64,000 nucleotides of DNA from an uncultured Marinoscillum sp. (GTDB taxonomy: Bacteria > Bacteroidota > Bacteroidia > Cytophagales > MED-G16): positions 1 through 64,000 of the forward strand of contig CABZXU010000006.1 in assembly GCA_902529805.1 (NCBI GenBank). The letters run 5' to 3'. Below, piece by piece: positions 28,970-38,841 of the stretch (the stretch's first letter is position 1; every line of letters starts with the position of its first letter). The notes beneath the pieces are model-generated. The model searched no databases. It saw nothing but the letters and a program-made list of their open reading frames with translations, and was not told where the DNA came from. The position numbers and the translations under genes were made by a program.

Positions 28970-31377
28970 TTTTTAAATTTTTTGTTAAATAACATTTGAT
29001 TCTCAATTTTTTCTGAAAATTTATCAAATAATAGTTTGTTGTATTTTCCTAATGACCAATCTTTAATCATGGAGCTATAGTTAATATTTCCTGGGTTTCC
29101 ACTTTGACCACCTGGATATACCCCCCATGCTTTAGTTCCACCTGGATCCAATTCAACTATCATTCTCCATGATGGACCGTGATATTTGCTTGCTGCATTA
29201 AGAATATTTCTATTTCCTCCAATACTTATATTCGAAACACTAAAATCCTCTATTCCTAAAATATGTCTTAAGGTGGTATTTTTATAATTTTTCCATGAAA
29301 TATCATTAGAATTTACTTCTTTCCAAGCTTCAATAGAGTCCTTTGTAAGTTCAAATGATAAATTAATTATATCGTTTAGGTCTTCAGTTTTTTCTGTTGA
29401 AATAATATCATAATACTTTAATTCTGGATAATTTTTAATCAGATAGAAAGTGTTATATTTTGTTGGTTTTCTATACTCAAATTTCATAGTATCAAATTCA
29501 TCCCATATTGTTTTTCTTAAAAAATGATGCCAAGTTTCAAAAATAGATTCTTCAGTACTTTTTGGATTTGAAAAATAATCCCATTTTTTTAGATTTTCAA
29601 AGTATAATTTTTTATTATCATCAAAATTTATTGTATCAATTTTTTCAAGCAAAATAGGTAGAATTTCATATGCTATGTAATTAAAGTTATCATTTTGAAT
29701 ATTTTTAACATCCTCGATTGTTGCATTTAAAATAGTTTCTAATCTATCATTAAGTCTTCTACCTCTGTAGTATTCATAATTATGGCTATATGTATAATAC
29801 GGATAAGATTTATCTGATGGGTGTTGATTTGCCGAACTCACATAATTTCTTTCTGGATTTAACATTGATAATGCATGATCAAAAGGTATATATCCTGACC
29901 ATTCATGATCTCTTTTACTTCCATCCAATAGAAATTTACCTTGTTCTTCCCATTTTATTGGAAATTTACCAGCAATTGTTATTCCTATGTCACCTGAAGT
30001 TGTAGCATAAGCAAAATTTTGAGCAGGTCCATCAAAATAAGATAAAGCTTCTTTAATCTCATTTATATTTTTTGCTCTATTAAGCTTAAAGAAGGTTTTA
30101 TATTCAATAGATGCATCATGTGCAATCCATCTCATAGCCAAATCAACTTTATCATTATTACCTAAAAAATTTCTATCATATGATACAGGTCCATGATGGG
30201 TAAAAATGATAGTATCATAAAAAGGATTTGAGTTTTTAACAATGAATTTTTCTATAATTTTTTCTGTTTTTAACCATTTTCCATCAAAAAAATATTCTTT
30301 TCTATTATTATCCTTAAATTTAATTTTGTAAAAATCAACCACATCTCTTGTTGCATTTGTTTCTCCCCACGCAATGGAATCATTAAAGCCAATAATTATT
30401 CCGGGGGCACCTGGAAGACTAACGCCCATAGTATTTACAGTTGGGGAATTTAAGTGAATTGCATACCATATAGATGGAAGATTTAAGGATAAATCTGGCT
30501 GACTACCTAGTATAGGGTATCCATTTTTTGTTCTTTTCCCAGATATTGCAAAATTATTACTGCCATTATCTGGATCAGGCTTTTTAAAAGTTTTATCAAT
30601 TAAAATTTTAGGATAAATAGTATCTCTTTTTCTAGTTAACTTTTGAGGAGAAAATTTAAAACTTGTATTTCTAGGAATAATCGGATCAACTGCTTGATGA
30701 ATTTCGGGAAAAAGAAAATCATATTCTTCCTTTCCTAATAATTCTAATAAATAAGTGTCTTCAATATCTTGATTTCTTCTAGAAAGCATATCTGACATTT
30801 GTTCCATCAAAAGAAATGATTTCAAAATAGTCCACTTCTCAGGTTTATAATTTAATAATTTATATTCTATAGGTAAATTTTTAATATCATTTGATGATAT
30901 AAAATCATTAATTCCTTTTGTATATGCTTGAATAAACTTCAAGGTTTCTTTATCTTTTTTTGAAACTTCTAGAGTGTTTTTTGCTGCATACAAAAGACCT
31001 TTTCTTCTTGATTCTCTATCCCTTGAAAGTGCTCTTTCACCAAAAATTTCTGATAATCTTCCGGACGTTGACATAATTTGAAATTCCATTTGCCAAAGCC
31101 TATGAAATGCATGCATATATCCTTGAACATAATAAAGGTCTTCATCATTTTTTGCATAAATATGAGGTATTAAAAGGCTATCAATTTGAAGAGTGACTTC
31201 ATCTTTAATTCCTGGTAGATCAATATCATAAAATTTATTAACCATTCCATTTTGTATAAAACCAGAATATGGATTTAAAAATTTTCCAAGAGGTGGGAGG
31301 TTAAAAACAGATGAGTTTAATAAGTAGATAAATATTATTAAAATAAAAAATAGAACTATAGATTTTATTGTTTTCAA
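28966..31377 (-). CDS. Penicillin-acylase-family N-terminal-nucleophile hydrolase
   Basis: A large (about 803 residues) Ntn hydrolase, made as a precursor that cuts itself just before the catalytic Ser in DNGSNNFAISG (S279 when numbered from the TTG at 31395). It has an N-terminal signal anchor, the alpha chain with GYMHAFHRLWQME, and a beta chain with the oxyanion-hole region. Members split amides such as beta-lactams or acyl-homoserine lactones; the natural substrate is unknown. There is no in-frame ATG near the 5' end. A promoter match covers a TTG at 31395, so I prefer the next TTG at 31377, which gives a typical signal start (KTIKSIVLFFILI). Confidence 0.88.
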   Translation of the reverse strand: MKTIKSIVLFFILIIFIYLLNSSVFNLPPLGKFLNPYSGFIQNGMVNKFYDIDLPGIKDEVTLQIDSLLIPHIYAKNDEDLYYVQGYMHAFHRLWQMEFQIMSTSGRLSEIFGERALSRDRESRRKGLLYAAKNTLEVSKKDKETLKFIQAYTKGINDFISSNDIKNLPIEYKLLNYKPEKWTILKSFLLMEQMSDMLSRRNQDIEDTYLLELLGKEEYDFLFPEIHQAVDPIIPRNTSFKFSPQKLTRKRDTIYPKILIDKTFKKPDPDNGSNNFAISGKRTKNGYPILGSQPDLSLNLPSIWYAIHLNSPTVNTMGVSLPGAPGIIIGFNDSIAWGETNATRDVVDFYKIKFKDNNRKEYFFDGKWLKTEKIIEKFIVKNSNPFYDTIIFTHHGPVSYDRNFLGNNDKVDLAMRWIAHDASIEYKTFFKLNRAKNINEIKEALSYFDGPAQNFAYATTSGDIGITIAGKFPIKWEEQGKFLLDGSKRDHEWSGYIPFDHALSMLNPERNYVSSANQHPSDKSYPYYTYSHNYEYYRGRRLNDRLETILNATIEDVKNIQNDNFNYIAYEILPILLEKIDTINFDDNKKLYFENLKKWDYFSNPKSTEESIFETWHHFLRKTIWDEFDTMKFEYRKPTKYNTFYLIKNYPELKYYDIISTEKTEDLNDIINLSFELTKDSIEAWKEVNSNDISWKNYKNTTLRHILGIEDFSVSNISIGGNRNILNAASKYHGPSWRMIVELDPGGTKAWGVYPGGQSGNPGNINYSSMIKDWSLGKYNKLLFDKFSEKIENQMLFNKKFKK

Positions 31378-31391
31378 AGGAATTATTTTTT

Positions 31392-31422
31392 GCAAATTTA
31401 TTTATTGAAATAGAAAAACAAA
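31392..31422 (-). promoter_or_regulatory. Bacteroidota-type promoter of the penicillin-acylase gene
   Basis: On the minus strand TTTG (31419-31422) and TAAATTTGC (31392-31400) are separated by 18 bases, the same spacing as at acpP and tRNA-Glu. The transcription start would fall near 31384-31388. This lies inside the longest possible reading frame, so translation should begin downstream of it. Match seen; function inferred. Confidence 0.6.
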
Positions 31423-31440
31423 TTATTTTAATGATTTTTG

Positions 31441-31514
31441 TGCGTTCGGAAGGATTCGAACCCTCAACCCCCAGAGCCGAAATCTGGTATTCTATCCAGT
31501 TGAACTACGAACGC
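31441..31514 (-). tRNA. tRNA-Arg (anticodon TCG)
   Basis: The minus strand folds as a standard cloverleaf of 74 bases: acceptor GCGTTCG pairs with CGAACGC, the D stem is GTTC/GAAT, the anticodon stem CCAGA/TCTGG holds the loop TTTCGGC with anticodon TCG, and the T arm contains GGTTCGAATCC. The CCA end is not encoded. It reads CGA-type arginine codons. It begins only 21 bases after the sucC stop with no promoter between, so it is probably cut from the sucC transcript. Confidence 0.93.
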
Positions 31515-31535
31515 TAAAATTAATTTATTATAATC

Positions 31536-32744
31536 TTAGAGAATTTCGTTTACTTTTTCAGCGGCTTCTTTTAATGTTATTGCAGAAAAAACTTTAAGAC
31601 CAGAATTATCAATAATTTTTGCTCCCTCTTTGGAATTTGTGCCTTGAAGTCTTACAATTATTGGAATATTAATATCACCAATATTTTTATAAGCTTCAAC
31701 AACTCCATTAGCTACTCTATCACACCGAACTATACCACCAAAGATATTTAATAAAATAGCTTTTACATTTTTATCTTTAAGTATGATTCTAAAGCCAGTT
31801 TCTACGGTTTCAGCACTAGCATTACCACCTACATCAAGAAAATTTGCTGGATCCCCTCCTGAAAGTTTTATAATATCCATAGTAGCCATAGCTAATCCTG
31901 CTCCATTTACCATACAACCTACATTTCCATCAAGTTTTACATAACTTAATCCAACTTTATTAGCTTCAACTTCTGCTGGATCTTCTTCTGATAAATCTCT
32001 TAATTCTTCAATATTTTTATGCCTAAATAGAGCGTTATCATCGATATTTACTTTTGCATCAACAGCAAGAATTTTATTATCTGATGTTTTAAGTACTGGG
32101 TTTATTTCAAACATAGATGAATCGATGCTTTCATATGCTTTGTATAAAGAAAAAATAAAATTAATCATTTCTTTAAGACCTTGACCTTTTAAACCAAGAG
32201 CAAAAGCAATTTTTCTAGCTTGAAAACCTTGAAGTCCAACATTTGGATCTATCCATTCTTTAATTATTTTTTCTGGGGTTTCTTCCGCAACTGTTTCAAT
32301 ATCCATTCCACCTTCAGATGAAGCCATAATTACGTTGCAGCCTTTTACTCTATCAAGTAGTATACCTAAATAAAATTCTTTTGGATCCTCTTCTCCAGGA
32401 TAATATACATCTTCAGCTATAAGAACCTTATTTACAGTTTTACCAGATGGACCTGTTTGATGAGTTATAAGTGTTCCATTTAATATATTTTTAGCTTTTT
32501 CTTCTACCTCATCAATATTTTTTGTAATCACAACCCCTTTTGATCCTGTTTCTTTTATGGTTCCCTTTCCTCTTCCACCAGCATGAATTTGAGCTTTTAT
32601 AACAAAAATATTAGAATTACCATTTTTAGAAAGTTTTAAAGCAGCATCTTTTGCTTCTTTTGGTGAGTTGGCTACATGACCTTCCTGAATCCTAACACCA
32701 AAAGATTTAAGGACTTCTTTAGCTTGATATTCGTGAATATTCAT
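31536..32744 (-). CDS. sucC: Succinate-CoA ligase (ADP-forming) subunit beta
   Basis: SucC is the beta subunit of succinyl-CoA synthetase in the TCA cycle. The 402-residue protein opens with [17 protein letters not shown], has an ATP-grasp domain with [12 protein letters not shown], the [11 protein letters not shown] loop and the CoA-ligase C-terminal domain with [15 protein letters not shown]. Length and motifs are normal. The alpha subunit gene sucD is not in this window. tRNA-Arg follows 21 bases downstream on the same strand. Confidence 0.97.
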   Translation of the reverse strand: MNIHEYQAKEVLKSFGVRIQEGHVANSPKEAKDAALKLSKNGNSNIFVIKAQIHAGGRGKGTIKETGSKGVVITKNIDEVEEKAKNILNGTLITHQTGPSGKTVNKVLIAEDVYYPGEEDPKEFYLGILLDRVKGCNVIMASSEGGMDIETVAEETPEKIIKEWIDPNVGLQGFQARKIAFALGLKGQGLKEMINFIFSLYKAYESIDSSMFEINPVLKTSDNKILAVDAKVNIDDNALFRHKNIEELRDLSEEDPAEVEANKVGLSYVKLDGNVGCMVNGAGLAMATMDIIKLSGGDPANFLDVGGNASAETVETGFRIILKDKNVKAILLNIFGGIVRCDRVANGVVEAYKNIGDINIPIIVRLQGTNSKEGAKIIDNSGLKVFSAITLKEAAEKVNEIL

Positions 32745-32825
32745 ATATAATTTTTTGTATAAAATAAATGATTAATAATTAATAATACTAGTATAATTAG
32801 CTTATTTATTAGTTAATTTAGATTT

Positions 32826-33479
32826 ATGTTATTACAGGGAAACAAAATCTCTAAATCTTATAATAAAATCAATGTTTTAAACAATATTGACATTTCTGTT
32901 TCTTCTGGTGAAATAGTTTCTATTGTCGGGAAGTCAGGTGCTGGAAAGTCTACATTATTATATATACTAAGTTCCTTAGAGAACCCAGACAAAGGTGATG
33001 TATTGGTAGATGGAATTAATTTAAAATCTTTATCAAAAAATCAATTAGCACATTTTAGAAATCAAAATATTGGATTTATTTTCCAATTTCATAATTTATT
33101 ACCAGAATTTGATGCTTTAGAAAATGTTTGTATACCAGGATATATTTCAGAAAATAATAGAAAAGATGTTGAACGTCAAGGTAGATATCTTTTAGACTTT
33201 TTAGATCTTTCAGAAAGGATTCACCATAGGCCAGATGAATTATCTGGTGGAGAACAACAAAGGGTTGCTGTAGCCAGATCATTAATTAATAATCCTTCAA
33301 TTATTTTTGCTGATGAACCTTCAGGTAATCTTGATTCTAAAAACTCTAAACAACTATTTAATTTAATAAAAAAATTAAATCGAGAACTCAACAATACATT
33401 TGTATTGGTTACCCATAATTTAGAATTTGCATCAATAGCGAAAAGAATTCTTAAAATAGAAGATGGAAAAATTAAGTAA
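32826..33479 (+). CDS. lolD: ABC transporter ATPase, LolD/FtsE type
   Basis: The 217-residue ATPase has Walker A GKSGAGKS at 35-42, the Q-loop IFQFHNLLPEFDALENV, the signature LSGGEQQRVAVARSL, Walker B IIFADEPSGNLD and the switch His in VLVTHNLEF. The LLPEFTALENV-type segment is characteristic of LolD. It would power lipoprotein release with a LolC/E permease such as the one at 24.1 kb, although the genes are unlinked. The downstream EamA gene starts 17 bases later. Confidence 0.9.
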   Translation: MLLQGNKISKSYNKINVLNNIDISVSSGEIVSIVGKSGAGKSTLLYILSSLENPDKGDVLVDGINLKSLSKNQLAHFRNQNIGFIFQFHNLLPEFDALENVCIPGYISENNRKDVERQGRYLLDFLDLSERIHHRPDELSGGEQQRVAVARSLINNPSIIFADEPSGNLDSKNSKQLFNLIKKLNRELNNTFVLVTHNLEFASIAKRILKIEDGKIK

Positions 33480-33496
33480 TTTCTAATAATTCAAAA

Positions 33497-34348
33497 TTGA
33501 AAAAAGGAATTTATTTTATGTTTATCTCTACAATATTTTTTCTTATTGTAAAGATAGGAGTTAAACTTTTACCTCATATTCCAGCTATAGAGGTAGTTTT
33601 TTTTAGATGTATTATTTCTTTTTTTATTAGTTACATTATACTTAAAACCCAAAGGATATACGTTTTTGGCAAAAATAAACCCTTACTATTTATAAGAGGT
33701 GTATTTGGCACAATTGGTTTGTATTGTTACTTTGAAATAATACAAAACATTCCTCTTGCTACAGCATCAACAATAATTTACTTAACTCCAATTTTTACTT
33801 CTCTTATTGGGGTATTTATATTAAGAGAAAAAATTACTTTTTTACAATCATTGTGTATATTATTTGCATTTCTTGGTATTATTTTAATTCAAGGATATGA
33901 TTATAGAGTTACATCAAATTATCTGATATTAGGTTTATTAGGAAGTTTTTGTGCTGGATGTGCTTATAACATCATTAGATATTTACGAAAAAAAGAACAT
34001 CCTTTAGTTCTTATTTTATATTTTCCTATGATTGCCTTTCCAGTAGCTGGTGTTATAAGTTATTTTAGTTGGGTAGCACCAAGTATCCATGATTTAATTA
34101 TACTGTTTGGTATAGGGGTTGTAACACAATTTGGTCAGTATTTTATGACCAAAGCCTTTCAAAATGAAAAAGTTTCAACCGTTTCGATTATTAGTTATTC
34201 CGAAATATTATTAGTAATAGCAATTGGGTACGAATTTTTTGATGAGTCATTCAATTTTATAACTTACTTAGGTATGCTTATTGTTGTAATTAGTGTTATG
34301 ACAAGCATTATTTTTTCTTCCAACAAAACAGATCAAATTGATAAGTGA
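33497..34348 (+). CDS. EamA/DMT-family transporter
   Basis: A 283-residue protein with ten predicted hydrophobic helices in two repeated halves, typical of the drug/metabolite transporter superfamily. Segments such as HIPAIEVVFFRCIISFFISYIIL and PLATASTIIYLTPIFTSLIGVF match the EamA repeat. The start shown is a TTG (KKGIYFMF); an ATG 21 bases later (33518) would cut into the first helix. The transported compound cannot be inferred. It ends just before the promoter of the next lipoprotein gene. Confidence 0.87.
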   Translation: MKKGIYFMFISTIFFLIVKIGVKLLPHIPAIEVVFFRCIISFFISYIILKTQRIYVFGKNKPLLFIRGVFGTIGLYCYFEIIQNIPLATASTIIYLTPIFTSLIGVFILREKITFLQSLCILFAFLGIILIQGYDYRVTSNYLILGLLGSFCAGCAYNIIRYLRKKEHPLVLILYFPMIAFPVAGVISYFSWVAPSIHDLIILFGIGVVTQFGQYFMTKAFQNEKVSTVSIISYSEILLVIAIGYEFFDESFNFITYLGMLIVVISVMTSIIFSSNKTDQIDK

Positions 34349-34369
34349 ATTTTTTTTTTATTATATTTG
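34337..34369 (+). promoter_or_regulatory. Promoter match before the repeat lipoprotein gene
   Basis: ATTG (34337-34340) and TATATTTG (34362-34369) are 21 bases apart, a good but not perfect Bacteroidota promoter. It overlaps the last codons of the EamA gene and would start transcription near 34375, about 14 bases before the lipoprotein ATG at 34389. Confidence 0.5.
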
Positions 34370-34388
34370 TTGAAAAAATAATCATATC

Positions 34389-34985
34389 ATGAATAAATTA
34401 TTCTCTTACTTCCAACACTCAATTCTAATAATGTTTGTAGTACTTGCTGGTATACTTTCTTGTGAAGAATTAGAAGATGGTATAGCTAATAGTCTTAGCG
34501 ATACAGTTTCTGTTTTTGATACAGTTAGTGTTTCTGATACCGTTAGCATTCTTGATACACTTTTTTATGTGGATAGTATGGGTTATGATGCGGTTGGAGA
34601 TTGGGAGGGAATTTATTTTATTGAGGAAAATGATACTTTTAATCATATTGATGATGATTCATCATGGGTTGGACTTACTTTAACGACACCTACTATTCTA
34701 AAACCTTTACATGAGTTTTATTTTAGAGATTGGGAATATGGAGAGGATACTTTTAAATCTAGAGGAGTTTGGGCTATCTTGGGAGATACTATGTATGTAT
34801 ATCAACTTTGGAATAATGAAGATGGAGGTCCAGGTCCAGATGAAGACGATTGGGATTTAATGAGATTGGGATATGATTTAAATGCATCAAAAGATACCGT
34901 TACTCTGTACCAACAATGGATGGAAGATTCTGGACCAGATTCTGGTACAGTATATAATGATAAATATGTATTCAAAAGGTTATAA
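34389..34985 (+). CDS. Repeat-bearing lipoprotein of unknown function
   Basis: A 198-residue lipoprotein: the signal ends in the lipobox LAGILSC. After a short acidic stretch come four near-identical six-residue units (DTVSVF, DTVSVS, DTVSIL, DTLFYV), then a globular domain of about 135 residues rich in Trp and Tyr (GDWEGIYF, SRGVWAILGDTMYVYQLW, DKYVFKRL), whose strand pattern suggests a small beta-barrel of lipocalin-like type. That fold is a guess. The repeats probably act as a stalk between membrane and domain. No family name is recognised. Confidence 0.75.
   Translation: MNKLFSYFQHSILIMFVVLAGILSCEELEDGIANSLSDTVSVFDTVSVSDTVSILDTLFYVDSMGYDAVGDWEGIYFIEENDTFNHIDDDSSWVGLTLTTPTILKPLHEFYFRDWEYGEDTFKSRGVWAILGDTMYVYQLWNNEDGGPGPDEDDWDLMRLGYDLNASKDTVTLYQQWMEDSGPDSGTVYNDKYVFKRL
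34500..34571 (+). repeat. Four tandem 18-base units in a lipoprotein gene
   Basis: Units start at 34500, 34518, 34536 and 34554. The first three share GATACNGTT with variation mostly at later positions; the fourth is more diverged. Each unit is exactly six codons, so copy-number change keeps the reading frame. Confidence 0.8.
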
Positions 34986-35119
34986 TTTAAAAATCTATAT
35001 AACAAGAGATTAATTTCTTTTTCATTACTATATAATTTATTGTAACTCAACTAAATCTTTTTTAAAATTTCTTTTATTTTAGATTTCTTATTTAGAATTG
35101 CTTTCTATAATTTCATTTA

Positions 35120-36576
35120 ATGATAAAAAAAATTTATTCTGATTCTCTAGGACTACTTACTGACCTTTATCAATTAACGATGTGTTATGGGTACTGGAAA
35201 AAAGGAATTCATCAAAAGCAATCTTCTTTTAATCTTTTTTTTAGAAATAACCCATTTAAAGGAGCTTATTCTGTTACATGTGGACTTGATTATGTGATAG
35301 ATTATTTAAATAATTTTAAATTCTCAAATGAAGATATTAGCTACCTATCTAGTTTAAAAACAGAAAATGGAAAGAAATTATTTGAAAAAAAATTTTTAGA
35401 ATTTTTAAAAAAATTTAAATTTGAATGTGATTTAGATGCAATAGAGGAGGGGAGAGTCGTTTTTCCTAACGAACCTCTTCTAAGAATAACGGGCCCTCTC
35501 TATCAGTGTCAGCTTCTTGAAACATCACTTGTAAATATTATTAACTTTCAGTCTCTTATTGCTACAAAATCATCTAGGATGTATTTGGCAGCCAATGGTG
35601 ATCCCATCTTAGAATTTGGTTTAAGAAGGGCTCAAGGTATTGATGGTGCCCTTTCTGCTAGTAGAGCTTCTTATGTTGGAGGATGTTCTAAAACCTCTAA
35701 TGTTTTAGCTGGAAAACTTTTTGATATTCCTGTAAGTGGAACTCATTCACATAGCTGGGTTTTATCTTTTGATTCAGAAGAAGAAGCTTTCAGATCCTAT
35801 GCAGAAGTAATGCCAAATAATTGTGTTCTTTTAGTTGATACCTATGATACTTTACAAGGAGTGATAAATGCTACAAAAATAGGTAAAGAACTTAAAGAAA
35901 AAGGGAAAAGCTTAGCTGGAATACGAATTGATTCTGGAGATCTTGCATATCTAAGTAAAAAAGCAAGAAAACTACTTGATAAAGAGGGTCTTGAAGATGT
36001 TAAAATCGTTGCTAGTAATGATTTAGATGAGTTTCTTTTGACTAGTTTGAAGTATCAAAAATCTAAGATATCTGTTTGGGGGATAGGGACAAAACTAATT
36101 ACCGCTTACGATAACCCATCATTAGGTGCCGTTTATAAACTTTCTGCTTTACAAGATGAAAATGGACAATGGATAAATAAACTTAAACTTTCTGAACAAA
36201 AAATAAAGATAAATAATCCAGGAATGCATCAAGTAAGACGTTTTTTTAGAAATGATAAATTTTTAGGTGACATGATTTATGATATTAACTACAAAACCAA
36301 TTCTAGTATTATGATTGATCCAAATGATTCTACCAAATCAAAGAGATTTTTAAATAATAATATAAAACATGAAGATTTACTCAAATCTATTTTTAAAAAA
36401 GGAAAACTTGTTTATAAATCCGATTCAATTCATAATATCAGAGCTAAATTGATTAGTGATTTAATTTATCTTGACAATACTCATAAAAGACTAGAAAACC
36501 CTCATAATTATCCTGTTGGACTTGAAAAATCACTTTTTGAAGAAAAAAATAAGATGATTTTAGAGTTAAGAAAAAA

Positions 36577-36580
<4 letters not shown>
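35120..36580 (+). CDS. pncB: Nicotinate phosphoribosyltransferase
   Basis: PncB joins nicotinate to phosphoribosyl pyrophosphate to form nicotinate mononucleotide. The 486-residue protein has the N-terminal LTDLYQLTMCYGYWKKG, the GIDGALSASRASYVGGC segment, the catalytic-histidine region PVSGTHSHSWVLSF and the substrate motif AGIRIDSGDLAYLS. It overlaps the nicotinamidase gene by four bases, giving a two-gene unit that turns nicotinamide into nicotinate mononucleotide. Confidence 0.95.
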
Positions 36581-38186
<1,606 letters not shown>

Positions 38187-38197
38187 TTAAATCTTCG

Positions 38198-38230
38198 GCA
38201 AATCTAGTAAATGAATTTTTTTAATTCAAA
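38198..38230 (-). promoter_or_regulatory. Bacteroidota-type promoter of gap
   Basis: Minus-strand TTTG (38227-38230) and TAGATTTGC (38198-38206) are separated by 20 bases. The inferred transcription start is near 38190, about 12 bases before the gap ATG. Sequence match seen; activity inferred. Confidence 0.6.
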
Positions 38231-38266
38231 TTATATTAATATATCAATTTTTTATCTTATAATATT

Positions 38267-38297
38267 TTTGTAATTATTTGTGTCCTAATATATTTGC
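38267..38297 (+). promoter_or_regulatory. Bacteroidota-type promoter of tRNA-Glu
   Basis: TTTG (38267-38270) and TATATTTGC (38289-38297) are 18 bases apart. The -7 box ends 11 bases before the mature tRNA 5' end, leaving room for a very short leader. Best promoter call in the window because the downstream RNA end is known. Confidence 0.7.
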
Positions 38298-38307
38298 ACT
38301 TTAAAAT

Positions 38308-38379
38308 GGTCCCTTCGTCTAGGGGTTAGGACGCCAGGTTTTCATCCTGGAAACAGGGGTTCGATTCCCCTAGGGACTG
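38308..38379 (+). tRNA. tRNA-Glu (anticodon TTC)
   Basis: A 72-base cloverleaf: acceptor GGTCCCT pairs with AGGGACT (one G-U pair), the D arm has GTCT...GGAC, the anticodon stem CCAGG/CCTGG carries the loop TTTTCAT with anticodon TTC, and the T arm is AGGGG/CCCCT around TTCGATT. CCA is not encoded. It has its own promoter upstream and a strong hairpin terminator nine bases downstream, so it is a stand-alone transcript. Confidence 0.95.
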
Positions 38380-38387
38380 CAACCTTT

Positions 38388-38413
38388 AAAACCCATCATA
38401 TGATGGGTTTTTT
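38388..38413 (+). terminator. Intrinsic terminator after tRNA-Glu
   Basis: A perfect 24-base palindrome (38388-38411, core ACCCATCATATGATGGGT) followed by a T run forms a stable hairpin. It lies between tRNA-Glu and the stop of the convergent 135-residue gene, so it may stop transcription from both sides; the T run is better on the plus strand. Confidence 0.85.
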
Positions 38414-38819
38414 AGTATCTAGTATAACCTCCAATACTTGAACGGAAGTCTACATCTAAGCCATGATCCTTTATGTAAGATCTCAGTTCATCTGAAACAT
38501 CTCCTAAGTATATTATACTTTCAAATGTGTAGATGTTTGAAAACTTCCCAAACTCCTCTTGAAGATCTCCCCCCTCTGCTAATATTCTGTTGAGATGGTT
38601 TTTAAAAGCGTTCTCATCACTATACCTCTCATAAAGTGTTACTTTTTTCTCATTCTCAGAGATCAAAAATCTCCAAGATATTGTATTCTCCTCTGTTTCT
38701 GATATAAGTTTGGCATAACTATCACTCCATTCTCTTGTATCAATTGTTCTGTCATCGTTCACAGATAGTTCGCAAACAATTATTACTTCTTTATTTTGTT
38801 TATCGTTTATTGTCTTCAT
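38412..38819 (-). CDS. Antibiotic-biosynthesis-monooxygenase-like (ABM) domain protein
   Basis: A 135-residue cytosolic protein whose core resembles the dimeric alpha/beta barrel of ABM-type proteins: a strand IIVCELSV, a helix, the strand pair TISWRFLISENEKKVTLYERYSDENAFKNHL and a final helix. Such proteins act as small oxygenases or as ligand-binding stress proteins; no activity can be assigned. Five complete lines counted by hand (38461-38760) give about 35 percent G+C, visibly above the neighbours, with unusual runs such as CTCCCCCCTC. This may reflect recent acquisition next to a tRNA gene. Confidence 0.6.
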   Translation of the reverse strand: MKTINDKQNKEVIIVCELSVNDDRTIDTREWSDSYAKLISETEENTISWRFLISENEKKVTLYERYSDENAFKNHLNRILAEGGDLQEEFGKFSNIYTFESIIYLGDVSDELRSYIKDHGLDVDFRSSIGGYTRY

Positions 38820-38841
38820 AATTCAATCTTTTCATATAAAT

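Noticed and set aside
34389..34985. 18-base repeats as a CRISPR array
   Set aside because: They are contiguous, without spacers, in frame within a lipoprotein gene, and no cas gene is present.
38308..38819. Integrated element at tRNA-Glu
   Set aside because: Only one small gene, no integrase and no repeat of the tRNA 3' end; kept only as a composition anomaly.
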